Under the pieces are notes generated by a model. It saw only the letters and a list, made by a program, of their open reading frames with translations, made no database searches and was not told the origin of the DNA. DNA of 64,000 nt, from NCBI GenBank assembly GCA_037975125.1, contig CM075857.1, forward strand, positions 71,750,845-71,814,844, read 5' to 3'. This DNA comes from Latrodectus hesperus. Its lineage: Eukaryota; Arthropoda; Arachnida; Araneae; Theridiidae. Made by a program: the position numbers and the translations under genes. Below, one piece after another: positions 43,333 through 55,636 of this stretch; the first letter of the stretch is position 1; each line of letters begins with the position of its first letter.

Positions 43333-45514
43333 ATAAATTAATATATCTAAATTTTATTTAGAAAAATACTTGAATATCATGTTATAACGGATTATATTTC
43401 ATTTAAGCTGATTCTGTTAGACATTCTATTTACATTTACATTCAAAAATAATATTCACCCATAATAATATTTTTAAATTACTAAAAACTAATTTTTGCAA
43501 TATATATTAAAAATCAACTAAGATTGTATTTATTTTAAAATGTAAAATAATGTCTTATTTGAGTTACAATTATGCCTTACGATTCTAATAATATTTATGA
43601 CTTAAAAGACACAAAATCTATTCCAAATAGTTACATTATCTTATGAAAAAATAAATAAAAATATAATATTTAATAAAGTATATCAATGACAAAATATTTT
43701 CTTAATTAATCAAAAATTTAAAAAGTATTAATACTTGTTACAATTTGCTCCAGTTAATTTTCATTATTTTTGTAAATATAAGTAATATCTCTATAAAGGC
43801 GCAATTTAATTGTCTTTACATTATCAAAGTTTTTACAGAAAAATAGGTAGGGTAATCAAGCAGTAATAAATTTATCTGATTTTTTGAAAATAAATGCTTG
43901 GAGCTTAATTTTTAATTTGGATTGCTTTATTTGAATGAATGTAATTAATTTGTCGCTAAAATTTTTATGTGAAATATTTATTCTCATATAATGCAGAATT
44001 GCATTTTCTATATATTTTTATGTTTTATTGCTCAAATTATTTGATTTCAATCAGGTATGCATAAACAATAAATGATATTAATTTTCTTTAATTAATGCAA
44101 CAAAAAATAGAGAAAAATACATATACTCAAACCTTGCCATGATTATTTAGACAGACTTTAACAAGTACTTTTCCAACTTCTTAAAAAATACTTCAGTCAT
44201 TTGTTGAAAATTTTAACATGGATGATAAAAACAAACAACAATTTCTGAAAATTTATTTCATTTTAGAATTTCAATGCGGCATTTATTATAATATAAATCG
44301 CACATTACTTTTAGTTTTACTCAAAATATTGCAAAAAATAATTTCCTATCATAAATAATTATTCTATTTAGATATAAATATTATTACTTTGATTTTTTAA
44401 AATTTATTTAATTAATCGGTCAACTTTAAATAATAATATTGATCTATTTCTTTTTTAGAAATGCTACTCAACCATCAATTGTTTAACTTAAAAATCAGAT
44501 TTAAAACTAGTCTGATTTATATTTCAATTTAAATTCTATGTCAAACATGTTTAAATTATAACTAAAAAGGAAAAGAAAATATAAATATGACATTCCCATA
44601 CAATGTAACGGTGTATTATTGATAACTTGATGTAAATTTATTATTATTCTTAAATTTCATTTTCATTTTATAAATAATGATAAATTGATAATGTAACAGT
44701 GATAAAATTGTAAAGAAGGAAAAAGTTTTAGAAACTTACTATTAATAGTTTATTACTATTAAATTATATATTTCCAATAATGTAAATATTAAAAGAACTT
44801 TGTATAAGCATCTTGGTAGTTTTAAAATTCGCCTATAAATTTTTTCGTAAAATATGTCAAAAAAAAGTAAACAAAATAAAATTTTTTGGAAGGAATTGAT
44901 TAGTGCTGCCATCTGTGTTCAGAGATGTGCTTTAAGAAGCCAAAAATAAATTTTCATATTAAAAGTGCAAGTATTGTTATACTTTAGAAAGAATTGCAAA
45001 AAAGCAAAATATTTTATTTTTCATGAATCCCTAGGCATTTTATGCGCTATTTATGCTTAAAACTTTAACAATGTTACTCGCTTTGACTGATTTGATAAGT
45101 ATTTAGCGTTTTATTTTACAGCAAAATTGGAAGGGTTGAATATCAAAGAATCATATTATTTATTTTCATTTTTATAATTTATTTTCACGAAGAAGATGTT
45201 ATGAAAATTTACAATAATATATTTATTAATTTTACCAAGAAAACGTAGAAAGGGTTTAGTTTTAATTAAATTTTACAAATCAAATCATAAATTCTGTTTT
45301 TTTTTATTTTTTTTATTAAACGATTATATATTTCAATAGCATTAAATGAAATGCACTAACCTGTTCAAGACTATAAAAAAATAGTTTTATTAATTTCAAT
45401 AATTGTTTCAGTATTTTAAACGTTTAGGGTTTTAATAATGTACTTTATTTGCTTAAGAGAAACAAAAATATATTTAGAACTCAATTTTTCCAATTTCTAT
45501 ATTAGAAGTCTAAT
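43333..45514. other. AT-rich non-coding DNA
   Basis: Nothing recognised. Confidence 0.6.
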
Positions 45515-46262
45515 ATGGAAATTACGAACCCTCAGTCTAAAATCACGCTAAAGCAACGTAACCCTGACACTTGTTCAGTCTTCAGAAATGAGTTGATAGC
45601 GAGTAAGGTGGGATTTGCTGTTATCATTTCCAGCAACTCTGATTTTGGAAAACTTAAGATTTTGTCGGACAGCCGCAGTGCACAGCAACATCTGAGTGAC
45701 TGGTCCTATACAAATGATGAAACAAGTTTATCTATTCTGCCAAAATTGAAAATGATCTCCCAAGACTATGATGTACATCTCCAATGGATTCCATCCCATG
45801 TAAATGTTAGTGGCAATGAAACTGCAGATTGACTGGCCAAAGAGGGTAGTCAGGAAGATACACCCACTGGTTCATCACTTACATATCAGGAACTTTAATG
45901 AAAAATCTAGACATCATTCAATCTGGCAAATTCCACCAACACACCAATGGTACTCTGGAACATCTCCTGGAGCTCTTCTGGAAATAAAATGTGACCGAAA
46001 ATCTCAAACTGCCTTGGCCAGATTCTCAAGTGGGCTTCGAAAATGTTTATCGTTTCAACGTGGTACAAAAATTTACCCCACTAGTAAAAAATGATGTGAT
46101 CATCCAGCCTCACCGAAACAAATTCTGGATTGCGTCGGACTTAGCCGGTAGGGTTTATCCTCAGATCCCTTGCTAATCATTGACTTTCTAACTGTCAACA
46201 ATTTAATGGAGTTGATCTGACAAATGTCAGAGCTTTAAAGAGTATGAGCCAACAACAACAAC
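45515..46262 (+). pseudogene. Orphan RNase H and 3' end of a non-LTR retroelement
   Basis: The first frame (45515-45832) reads VFRNELIAS, then KILSDSRSAQQHLSDW (RNase H Asp block) and LQWIPSHVNVSGNETAD (His and last Asp block). A TGA then breaks the expected ADxLAKEG. After a frameshift, a second frame (to 46094) has IWQIPPTHQWYSGTSPG and QTALARFSSGLRKCLSFQRG, the downstream segment normally found C-terminal to such RNase H domains. Further shifts bring out the closing PLLIIDFLTVNNLMELI-like stretch. The copy ends in a (CAA)n-type tail at about 46249-46262. Endonuclease and reverse transcriptase are absent, as in 5'-truncated LINE copies. It is not the same family as the LINE at 54-59 kb. Confidence 0.85.
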
Positions 46263-47116
<854 letters not shown>

Positions 47117-48154
47117 TTATACAAAATGGCTCACTTGGGCATCGATACAGACCCTTAAACGTCGCGCAAAATTTTCCGCAATGAGCCACGGTTCATCAGG
47201 CGTTAATTTAGCCTATTCCTTCTTAAGAGTAGCATTTAGGCATTCCAAACTTCGATGTTACTTAGAGCATACTCTTGATTGCAGAATAGACCAAACACTA
47301 TAGCTCATTGGGCTTAAGTCAGGTGAATAGAGGGGCCACATTCCCACAAGTATGAAATCTGAAAGATTTGTTTGATACCAGTCTTGCGTTGCTTTTGCTC
47401 TATGAAAAGGAGCAGAATCTTGTTAACTCTGCAGATGCTGTTTCTAAAATGTTTTTGAGCCCAAGGAAGTAAAACTGACTGTAAAATTTCATTGCAGTAC
47501 ATGATCTTGTTCATTTTGACGCCTTGATCTATGAAAACCAAAGGAGTTTTTCCAGATTCACAATTGCCTTCCCAAACCATAACTGACAGTGGTTTTTGCC
47601 GACGTTCTACTTTTGTGGAAATTTTAGGACGATCGGATGACCAGTAACGGTCATTTTGTCGATTATAGGATTGATAGTTTTCGTCCGTGAAGATGAAATG
47701 CTTCCATACTTTTTTTGCGGACTTTCGAAGGAGAGCTCGACATCTTTGCAACCATGTACGCTTATTTTGCTAAATTAATTTCTGTACTTTTCGAAGTTTA
47801 TATGGCTTAAGTCCAAGTAATTCTTTTGCAATTTGTCTAAATGATTCTCTATTAATTTTTTTAAAATTAATAGAAAAATAGCTAAAGAAAATTAATTCCT
47901 ATTTCTTTAGCTATTTTTCTCATTGAGTTTCTTAGATTTCTATTAGTTCGTTTCTTGGTAATTTTGCGAATTTCATTTGTATTAACAGTTCTATTTTTTG
48001 GTTTTATGGGTCTATCACCGTCATGGCTAAGCTCCAAGAATCGTTTTATAGTACTTTATACCGTTTGTCAGTGAATATTCAGCTTTCTGGAAATCTGAAT
48101 TTGCTTTAATCCAGCCTCAAATAAAGCAATCATTTGTCGTCGTTGGTTTGGCAT
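47117..48154 (-). pseudogene. Mariner-like transposase, nearly full length, broken
   Basis: From an ATG at 48154-48152 the minus strand reads MPNQRRQMIALFEAGLKQIQ and continues through a helix-turn-helix region (TVNTNEIRKITKKRTNRNLR). Then come HFIFTDEN (first catalytic Asp), QNDRYW and RRQKPLSVMVW, followed by SGKTPLVFIDQGVKMN. Next are QDSAPFHRAKATQDW in another frame (second Asp), [19 protein letters not shown] (third block) and [15 protein letters not shown] to a TAA at 47119-47117. Trp codons read as stops and there are several frameshifts, so it is inactive. In block three the expected SPDLNPMDY reads SPDLSPMSY, so an acidic residue is lost. The element is about 345 codons long, normal for the family. 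An inverted 19 bp duplication disrupts the N-terminal third. Confidence 0.9.
47872..47920. repeat. 19 bp inverted duplication inside transposase
   Basis: agaaaaatagctaaagaaa at 47872-47890 is repeated as its exact reverse complement at 47902-47920, with an 11 nt spacer. On the minus strand the outer copy encodes the expected RKIAKEI of the transposase. The inner copy is the extra, inverted one and destroys the frame. Confidence 0.9.
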
Positions 48155-48304
48155 ATTATTTCAAACAGGAATAAAAAATTATCTATTTATTTTACTGACA
48201 TTAAGATCTCTTAAGCAAATGAAAATATTATAAAAAGTGATGGACATGAATTAAACCATTTAAAAGCAGAACAATTTTGTCAACAGTATAAAGTTGTCAC
48301 CCTG
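48155..48304 (-). mobile_element. 5' end and TIR of the mariner-like element
   Basis: Untranslated 5' part of the element. Its outer end on the minus strand reads CAGGGTGACAACTTTATACT, preceded by TA (48305-48306), as expected of a mariner terminus. The matching 3' inverted repeat should lie beyond 47117 but has been replaced by the TA array. The first eight bases, CAGGGTGA, are shared with the ends of the element at 29.7-30.4 kb. Confidence 0.75.
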
Positions 48305-48306
48305 TA

Positions 48307-50616
48307 TTGTGATTAAGATTTCATGTCATTAAGTGTAAGGTATCTTTAATTAATTTTTCATGCATGACAACAACTCAAATAAAACCAAAAGTGACTAAAT
48401 AAAATAGGCTATATTGTTTGAATGTTTGTTAACAGAAAACGAAAGTATATTTCTCTTTGACCAGCTCAGTATCAAAATTGCAATAACACTTGTTTACAGA
48501 ACAAAGCAGGAAACAAATATTTATATCGATCATTTTCAAGCAGTAAAAGTACAAATTAAGTTCTTGCCCAAACATAAAAATTACAATTAATTACAATTTT
48601 TTCACGACTTTCTATACTCATATTTTGCTATACATTGAATCTTAAAATAATTAAACGTGGAAAAATCAATAAAATTAATTTCTTTGTTGATTCTCTTTCA
48701 ATGATAATTTCTTTTTCAATATAAAAATGTACTCTATCAAGGAAATTTATAGAAAAATATTCTACTTTAAGATGAATATTCTGATTTATAATTATAAATA
48801 TTCAATGATTCTTATAAATTAGGTTGCATTTTAACTTAATTGTTTTGAATTTTTATAATTTAAAAAATGTGTGTGAATCAAAGTAACTCAATTTACAGTA
48901 GATTATTTTTAATTTCATCTAAATTAATAAGTTTACTTGAACAACGACCCTAAAATGTAACCCCACTTATGAGTAATTGCTAAGATAATAGATATAATTT
49001 AGTAAATCAAAATTTAAATAAATTCTGACTTAAATTATTATATTTTTTCTAAATATAGATCATAAATGCCATAAATAAATAATGCAACTCACCAACATGA
49101 AAGAATAATTAATAACTTAAAACTGGATCCTACTTAAAAACTTTGGTTCCCAAAAGACACCTGAAGGAAAATTTCCGCATACATTATTGAATTAAACTTT
49201 TGCCTGAAGCAAATTGGAAAGCAAATTTCTTCGGAAGGGGGAGGGGAATTCTTATCTGGTGTAACAAAGGAATCTTTTCGAACGTATCATACAGATTAAT
49301 TTTCAGCAATTCAACACATAAGCTTAGTTATCTTCTTATTCAATTAAGAAATGAATATGAGCCGAGTTATATGTGCAGATAATGAATTCAATTAACCACC
49401 TCTCACGCGTAATCGTAGTTGATATAGTGCGAGCTTCAAAAATTTCCCCTCTACTTAGTAAGTGATAGCTTCTTAAGAAAAGGTATTCTCGTTTCTATGA
49501 TTAAAGACGAGAAATATGTGGATATATATAATTATTGTCAAAATACTTTGGTAACTTTTCTCTATGAAGTTATCGGTGTTAATGTGTTTGCTAAAATTAG
49601 GTTATGTGTGGGGAGTTAGTAGTTTATTTTTAAAATTTATGAATATTGTGTTTTCTAATAACGCAGCGGTAGATTAAAATGGCTAATTTATGAGGTGTAT
49701 ATAAATTATGCATAACTTTCAAATAGAATATTTGTTTTAAATTCGAAATAAGATCTAAAATCAAATCCATTTGCTAATACTTTTCTAAATTTAATTTGCG
49801 TTATTTTGTTTTATTAAAATCATTGAAATTAAAAATCTTAGATTGTTCATCATTTAGCAATGAATATAAGCTTTTAAATTAATGTAAAAGTTAATCTGTT
49901 ACTTTTATATGTAAATATCAGAGCCCTTATAAAAAATTATCTAAGCATAAAAAATCTTAATTACTTATATTCTTTGAATTTTTTATAATTAAACATTAAA
50001 CTTCTCAAAACTTACTTGAGAAATAACTTACAAAATAAAATGAATAAAAATTACTCTTACCCTAACATAATTTGTTATTTATTTATTACTTATTTATATG
50101 TCAAGTATATTCTTTGCTATAAAATATTTTTACAGCAATATAAAATATTATGCATCTTATTTCTATTCATAAAAAATGAGTTCGAATAAAAATAATGTAG
50201 TTCTAAAGCAATTTATTATCTATTGATTTCATTGAAGTATATGAATTTCAAGAGAAATTTAAAGAATTCAATGTGTTTAATATGTAATTTATCTCTGTTA
50301 TAGATAAAATATTTAAAATGTTTCCAATTTATGTGGTTTGAATGCTATTATAAAGAAAGTCTCTCTGTGTATACATATTATATTTCTGTAAACCTCCATG
50401 ATCACTTTTAGTTAACTACATATTTATAGGTATAATAATTTTAAGTGTATAATGGTTATCATTAAAAATATAATTTATTATTATTATTATATCTTTTATT
50501 AATTTACCGTTCTTTATTTGCATAACTAATGTGTCAGGATTTATAATTTTTGTAAAAATCTCAAAATTTCTATTGAAATAGTTACAATTTTAATATTGTT
50601 ATATGATACAAAACAC
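48307..50616. other. AT-rich DNA with one GC-richer patch
   Basis: Mostly featureless. At about 49140-49660 the sequence is less AT-rich (cggaagggggaggggaattc, cctctcacgcgtaatcg). A 60-codon open frame at 49200-49382 (+) shows no homology that I recognise. The patch could be an exon, a promoter-proximal region or an old repeat. Confidence 0.4.
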
Positions 50617-51060
50617 TAGTAAAACCAATAGTTTTATACTGGACAATTAACAAAGAAGACGAAAAGAAGCTGATGACGTTTGAGAGAATCATTTTGATAA
50701 ACATTTTTGGAGCAATTAGAGAAAATGGAATTAGGAGAATCTGATATAACCATGAGCTCCGATTGAAATACAGAGAACCCAACATAGTCAAAGTTATTAA
50801 GGTTTCCCAAATAAAGTGGCTAGGGCCCATCTATCGGTATGACGAAAAAAGTCCTGTCAGAAATGTAACTTTCCAAACAACAGAGGGAAAGAGAATAAGA
50901 GGAAGACCAAGAACCAGATGGATAGATAAAGTGGAGAGATGGTTATTGGGCTTGGGAGTAAACCATTGAAGGAACTTGGCGTCTAGTAGATCTAGACGGA
51001 AGAAGATCACAGAGACAGTCTTGGCCGATAACCGGCTGTAGAGCTTATTAAAAAGAAGAA
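50617..51060 (+). pseudogene. 3' end of a LINE (non-LTR) ORF2, 5'-truncated
   Basis: The plus strand reads IVLYWTINKEDEKKLMTFER, then IFGAIRENGI. After a TGA it resumes with YNHEL and an open frame (50763-50969): REPNIVKVIKVSQIKWLGPI, then GKRIRGRPRTRWIDKVE. These are the C-terminal segments that follow reverse transcriptase in many arthropod LINE-type polyproteins (LYGCETW.., NHEL..LY..P.IVK.IK..RLRWLGH, RGRPR.RW.D.V). The usual GCE after LY is deleted. The 3' side ends near ttattaaaaagaagaat. The clade cannot be decided from this piece. It is inactive and lacks both endonuclease and catalytic RT motifs. Confidence 0.8.
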
Positions 51061-52119
51061 TATTCTTAAACCCATAATATGTACATGTTAAATATACGTA
51101 AATATTACTACTTTTAAGTAAATACTACCACTTTTATTAATAACAAAGATTATACATTGAGCATCTAATCATTAATTAAGAAAATCAGTTATATTTTTAA
51201 ATGCATAAATCTAAAAAAAATAATAATTGCAGTATTTCAGATCTCAAGCATTATAGTGGGAAACACTCTTAAAACTCAATTAAATAAACTTCCATACATA
51301 TAAAAATATTTTATTAAAATTCTCGAATAAATTTAAACTTACATTTTATTCAAAATATATTAGATTATAAAAATCTTTTTTGTAGAAATTTCCTACCGAA
51401 ATTCTTTCTTACGGAAAAATATTAAACATAAACTTTTCGTTAAAATAAGAATTTAATTAAATAGACATTTAATTTATTAAGTTTTTACCACGTTTGTAAG
51501 AACAAGAAGATTTTAGTTTTTTCCATTTTGAAAATAGAAGAATCTTTAATTTATAAACAAATAATGTAGATTCACTTTCAAATTAGTTTTGAATATTTTA
51601 CTGAATATCAAAATAGTTGATGAATTTTTAATCAATTCCTTAAGTCTTACGTGTTTTATTTGGGAGAGTTACTGATTTTCTGTAGAAGTAAAACTTAAAA
51701 TTAAATTAATGTAGTTTTAGCAGTATTTGTAAAATGATTAATGATGTTTTACATTTATTCGCTCTTATAAATATCTATTTTTAGTTTCAGCAAGAAATTA
51801 ATTTTATTATAAAAATGCATTTATTTAACATGACAAAATCATATGTAAGATATTGAAATACATCTTAATAAAAGAAAACATCTAAATTTTTTGCTCAATT
51901 TTTTCAGTGCAGGAGGGTAAAAAGAAAGAAAAATAGTGACTCCATGTTAAAAATCTCTCAAAAGTTTTGAGGGATTTTTAACGTATAGCACCATGTTATT
52001 AAGATAAAAATCTCGCAGGAACAGAACGCCATGCTTTTATAACAACGTGTGGATAGATCATTCAAAGTTATGTGTGTGACATTATTTTTAAATTCTTTCG
52101 AATCAAATTCCTTGAACAC
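51061..52119. other. AT-rich non-coding DNA
   Basis: Nothing recognised except the palindrome at 51946-51982, listed separately. Confidence 0.55.
51946..51982. repeat. 37 bp near-perfect palindrome
   Basis: gttaaaaatctctcaaaa (51946-51963) and ttttgagggatttttaac (51965-51982) are reverse complements with one mismatch around a single central G. Cause or function unknown. Confidence 0.85.
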
Positions 52120-52495
52120 TAGTTCAAGGGTGAGTTTTGCTTAATTTATTTTCAATGATATAATTCTGGAGCCAAAGTTAATTAATTGAACTTAACTTTT
52201 CAACATATTTTACTGAATGAGTTATGCTATTTATTTAAATATAAAGTATAATAATAACGCTATACAAAGCGTCACAATAGAAGACTTTTTGTTAATTAAC
52301 ATAAATATAAATCATAGTAATACATACTATTTTTTAGTTTCTTCAAACTAATTCTTAGTTTTCTAGTGAGAATTTTGTTTTGTTCATTTTAAGCGATACT
52401 TCTTGAGTCGAGCTTAATTACTTGAACTTAGATTTTCATTATATTTTACTGAATGAACAGCATCGTTTATTTAAATATAAAGCATAATAATTTGA
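52120..52495 (+). repeat. Diverged direct duplication, about 140 bp units
   Basis: Two copies, about 52120-52260 and 52355-52495, align in order. Shared blocks include cttaattacttgaactta-like, atattttactgaatga and tttatttaaatataaag(t/c)ataataat. Divergence shows the duplication is old. There is no coding content and the unit is not recognised as a known element. Confidence 0.7.
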
Positions 52496-52864
52496 TGTAG
52501 TATACACCATGATTTTACAAATTTTACCTATAGTTACTCCATACTTATACGAGTACATAAGTTTATATTTTTATATAATACACATACATAATATATGTAT
52601 GTATGTAGAGCGTTTTTTTCTCTTAGGTTCTGCAATGTTTATGTTCTTTATGATACTAAAAAAAAATCTGATATTTTAACTATGTTTGTAACAAAAGAAC
52701 TTATAGTCATCAATATGATACCAAAGTAATTTTTAATAATACACGATGAGCTTTTTTACATTATTTAAGTCAAATCAATTCATTGCCATAAAGTAAACAG
52801 GACCAATTTTTATATCTGATAACAAGTTAACTTACTCAGATAACACAACGACATTTAAGTTTAA
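52496..52864. other. AT-rich non-coding DNA
   Basis: Nothing recognised. Confidence 0.6.
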
Positions 52865-53105
52865 TTTTCAGAATTTATTTATTCCGACGAAGGTAGGTCG
52901 CACTCTGAAGGAACATGTCTCGAACGCTCACGTATTGCTTCCCGATAATGCTGCTACACGCCAGCGATATGTCGAAAAGCACCATACACTGACGCGATGG
53001 CTTACGCATGCGCAGTACATTGTAACGGATATTGTTTACATATCTACTCTTCTGTTTGTTTCGTTGTCTTCTGCTGCTGTGTTTGCCTGAGAACATGTGT
53101 GACCT
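52865..53105. other. GC-rich island with CpGs, unclassified
   Basis: About 240 bp with several CpGs and a mid-block gcttacgcatgcgcagtaca, in sharp contrast to the flanks. A 73-codon open frame lies on the minus strand (52875-53096), basic and Arg/Ser-rich, with no known motif. Possibilities are part of a transposon or LTR, or an isolated exon or promoter. I cannot choose between them. Confidence 0.35.
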
Positions 53106-54359
53106 CTACATTGTTATTAAATATTAGAAGTTTGAAAAACAAAAGAAAAAATCCCAAATGATATATATATACTTTATGACAAAATGATATTAATATGACT
53201 TTTAAATTGTAAATACAAAATATGATTTCATTACGTATCGCGTTCGAAAAATAAAATTATCTCAGTATGCAAGGTATAAAACTTAAGTAAATGTGGGATT
53301 GTTATTTCAAAATACAACTAATTTCTATCGACTGTTATTCACTGTACTTTCTGAACAAAGGCACATTCTTTCATTTTATTAATTAGCATAACATTAAATT
53401 TACACTGTTTTCTTCAAGTTTATGTCCATGACTAAAGTGGCATTAAATACACAAGTTGTAATTTATTTAAATAAGAAGAAGGTAAATTTCTTATGATGAT
53501 AAATTCATTGTTTGATTTAAAAATAAAAAAAAGTTTCATTGTTTTATGTAACATTAATTAAAAAAATTAAATAAGATGAACTTTCCAGTACTTATGCTGT
53601 AAATATGATCGTAATAATCTCTTGCATAGATATGTTAATTTTAAATGATTTTAAAACTAAGTCAAATGTATTAAATACTAATTGAAAAAAAAAATGTTTT
53701 TAAAGGAACAAGCAATTTTCTCTTTAAAATAAACTGCAATTATATTTACTCAAAGTAATAAAATTCAATGAAAATAATACAATTAATTTTAAAAATAACT
53801 TAAAAATTATTAAAATCAAATAATCAAACATATACAAGTGTGAAAAAACAAAAAAAGCATGCCGTCATATAATGTTTAATTATAAAATATTCTAGAGAAA
53901 TAACCATCAAACACGCACATACACTCAATGGTTTTGATTGTAAAACAAAACTACTTGGTAACTTTATAACATTTCTGCCCAACTCACACAGGATATGCTA
54001 TTTTAACGTTTCATTAATTCATTGACTATAAAAAATGACATAAGAAATATTTTGTTGAAATTATTTTAAATATATTGAAAACATTTACCATATTTTGGAT
54101 AATTATTTTATATTTAAATTTTCTTATGTTACCTAAATATAAATTAATGCATATTTTTGTATTATAACAAAGCAGTTCAATTATAATTAGTACAAAACTA
54201 AAATTAATGAGAATAATAATTGTCAATGAAAATTATTAAAATATTAAGCTCAGAAGTGCTTAAACGTAAATTAACTGAGCAATACAAATAGTAAGTTTTA
54301 TAATTGTTGATGTTAGTTAAAAAAATTAGTTTGAACAATATTATAATAATACAAAAGAA
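53106..54359. other. AT-rich non-coding DNA
   Basis: Nothing recognised. Confidence 0.6.
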
Positions 54360-54369
54360 GGTATGTGAA
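54360..54369 (+). repeat. Left target-site duplication of the LINE
   Basis: ggtatgtgaa, identical to 59310-59319. It sits immediately before the first GC-rich base of the element. Confidence 0.8.
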
Positions 54370-54655
54370 GCCTGGGGTCCGAGCAGCTGCCAGGCGCATC
54401 GGCAGGTGGTGGATCACCGAATGTCCTGTAGGAATGACAGGATAGCCTTGAATACAGAATCAGAGGCCGTGAAAAAGCTCCCGTAAATCTTGGTGTTAGG
54501 CGACCCGTGCTAAGGTCTATTTGGCACCGCGGTATTGGTGTCTTAACGGAGCTTCTAGTTGCCTGGCGAACTTCTAGAGCTTTTTTGCCTTGCCCAGTAA
54601 CTCAGGCAATGCTGGGTGGACTGTTATATTACCTGAGCTTATTAATTGTTATCTT
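54370..54655 (+). promoter_or_regulatory. 5' UTR and presumed internal promoter of the LINE
   Basis: A GC-rich leader of about 285 bp with no long frame. Full-length LINEs carry an internal promoter in this region, so promoter activity is expected from family knowledge. No specific initiator or downstream element was verified. Confidence 0.45.
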
Positions 54656-55636
54656 ATGGCTGAAAAGACAAAAGAAATAAAAAACTTTTCTGCATTTGCA
54701 AGTGAAGCCTCTGAAGCAGACCTTGCTGAAAAAGACAAGGGAGCCTGTAAGCAATCTAGTGAAGGGGCAGCAAAGAATCCCTCACAGGAGGTAGAAATGA
54801 CCTCCAAATCATCTTCTTCTGGTGAGAGTCAGTAAGCTATCACTAGCATGACTGACTCTCTGACCAGAATCAAGCTTAAAAAGGGACTTTCTGATACCCA
54901 GAGGAAGAAGCTGGCGCAGGAACGCAAAATCGCCGAAGGGACTTGGGTTGAAAAACCCAAGGCAACCAAAGGCGAGAAGCATCCCGCTAGCCGGACGAAC
55001 CAGGGAAAGGCTGCTAAGAGAGAAAAACCTGGGGGATTTACCTACAGGGCGGCTCTCACGGCGGTCAATATGGCTGTGCTCAAAGAGGGTCATCCGAAAA
55101 AACGGCTATCAGAGGAACAAACCTCCGACCTGGAACTCTTGCTAACCAAGAAAATAGGAAGGAATGAGGAGGGTTTTGCCCCAACCTTCCTATTCTATAA
55201 ACTTGAGAATGGGGCACTTATTGCCAACTGTGCAGATCTGGGGAGCTCAAAGTGGCTGGAACAGACTGTCAGTGACATAAGCCCCTGGCAGGAGCAAAAG
55301 CTCTTGGTGGGTGAGGCAAGGAAACTTGTCAGAACCACCAAGATAATTGCAAACATGCCGAAAATCTGCAGTAAACTGGAGCCTAAAGAGGTCCTGAGGA
55401 AAATAGAGGCACAGAATGGTGGGGTCACTCCAACGGAGTGGAACGTTCTTAACATCAAGAACGACCCATCTGGACAGACCATCGTTGTTAGTGTACCTGA
55501 ACTAGATGCTGCCACACTTGGTGTAAGGGGATATAAGTTTCATATTGGACTTCACCAAGTGCAGGCAAAAGTACTTGAAAAACCCACTCCTGCCAATGGG
55601 GGTGAAGGTAGTTCAAGTCAACCTCCACCACAGTAG
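54656..55636 (+). pseudogene. LINE ORF1, nucleic-acid-binding-type protein
   Basis: One frame of 326 codons from the ATG at 54656, broken by a single TAA at codon 60 (54833-54835). The frame continues unchanged to ATG 54848 and on to a TAG at 55634-55636. The first 60 codons are acidic and Ser-rich (SKSSSSGESQ). A Lys/Arg-rich stretch follows. The C-terminal half (GALIANCADLGSSKWLEQTV, then TPTEWNVLNIKNDPSGQTIV) resembles the DUF4780 domain often found in ORF1 of arthropod LINE-like elements. That domain call is from memory of the pattern. There is no retroviral-type CCHC knuckle in ORF1. The likely role is binding element RNA in the retrotransposition particle. I chose ATG 54656 because the frame upstream has only a non-ATG start. 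Confidence 0.8.

Noticed and set aside
47272..47751. 145-codon frame as an intact host gene
   Set aside because: It is the middle of the mariner transposase. The catalytic blocks continue in other frames on both sides.
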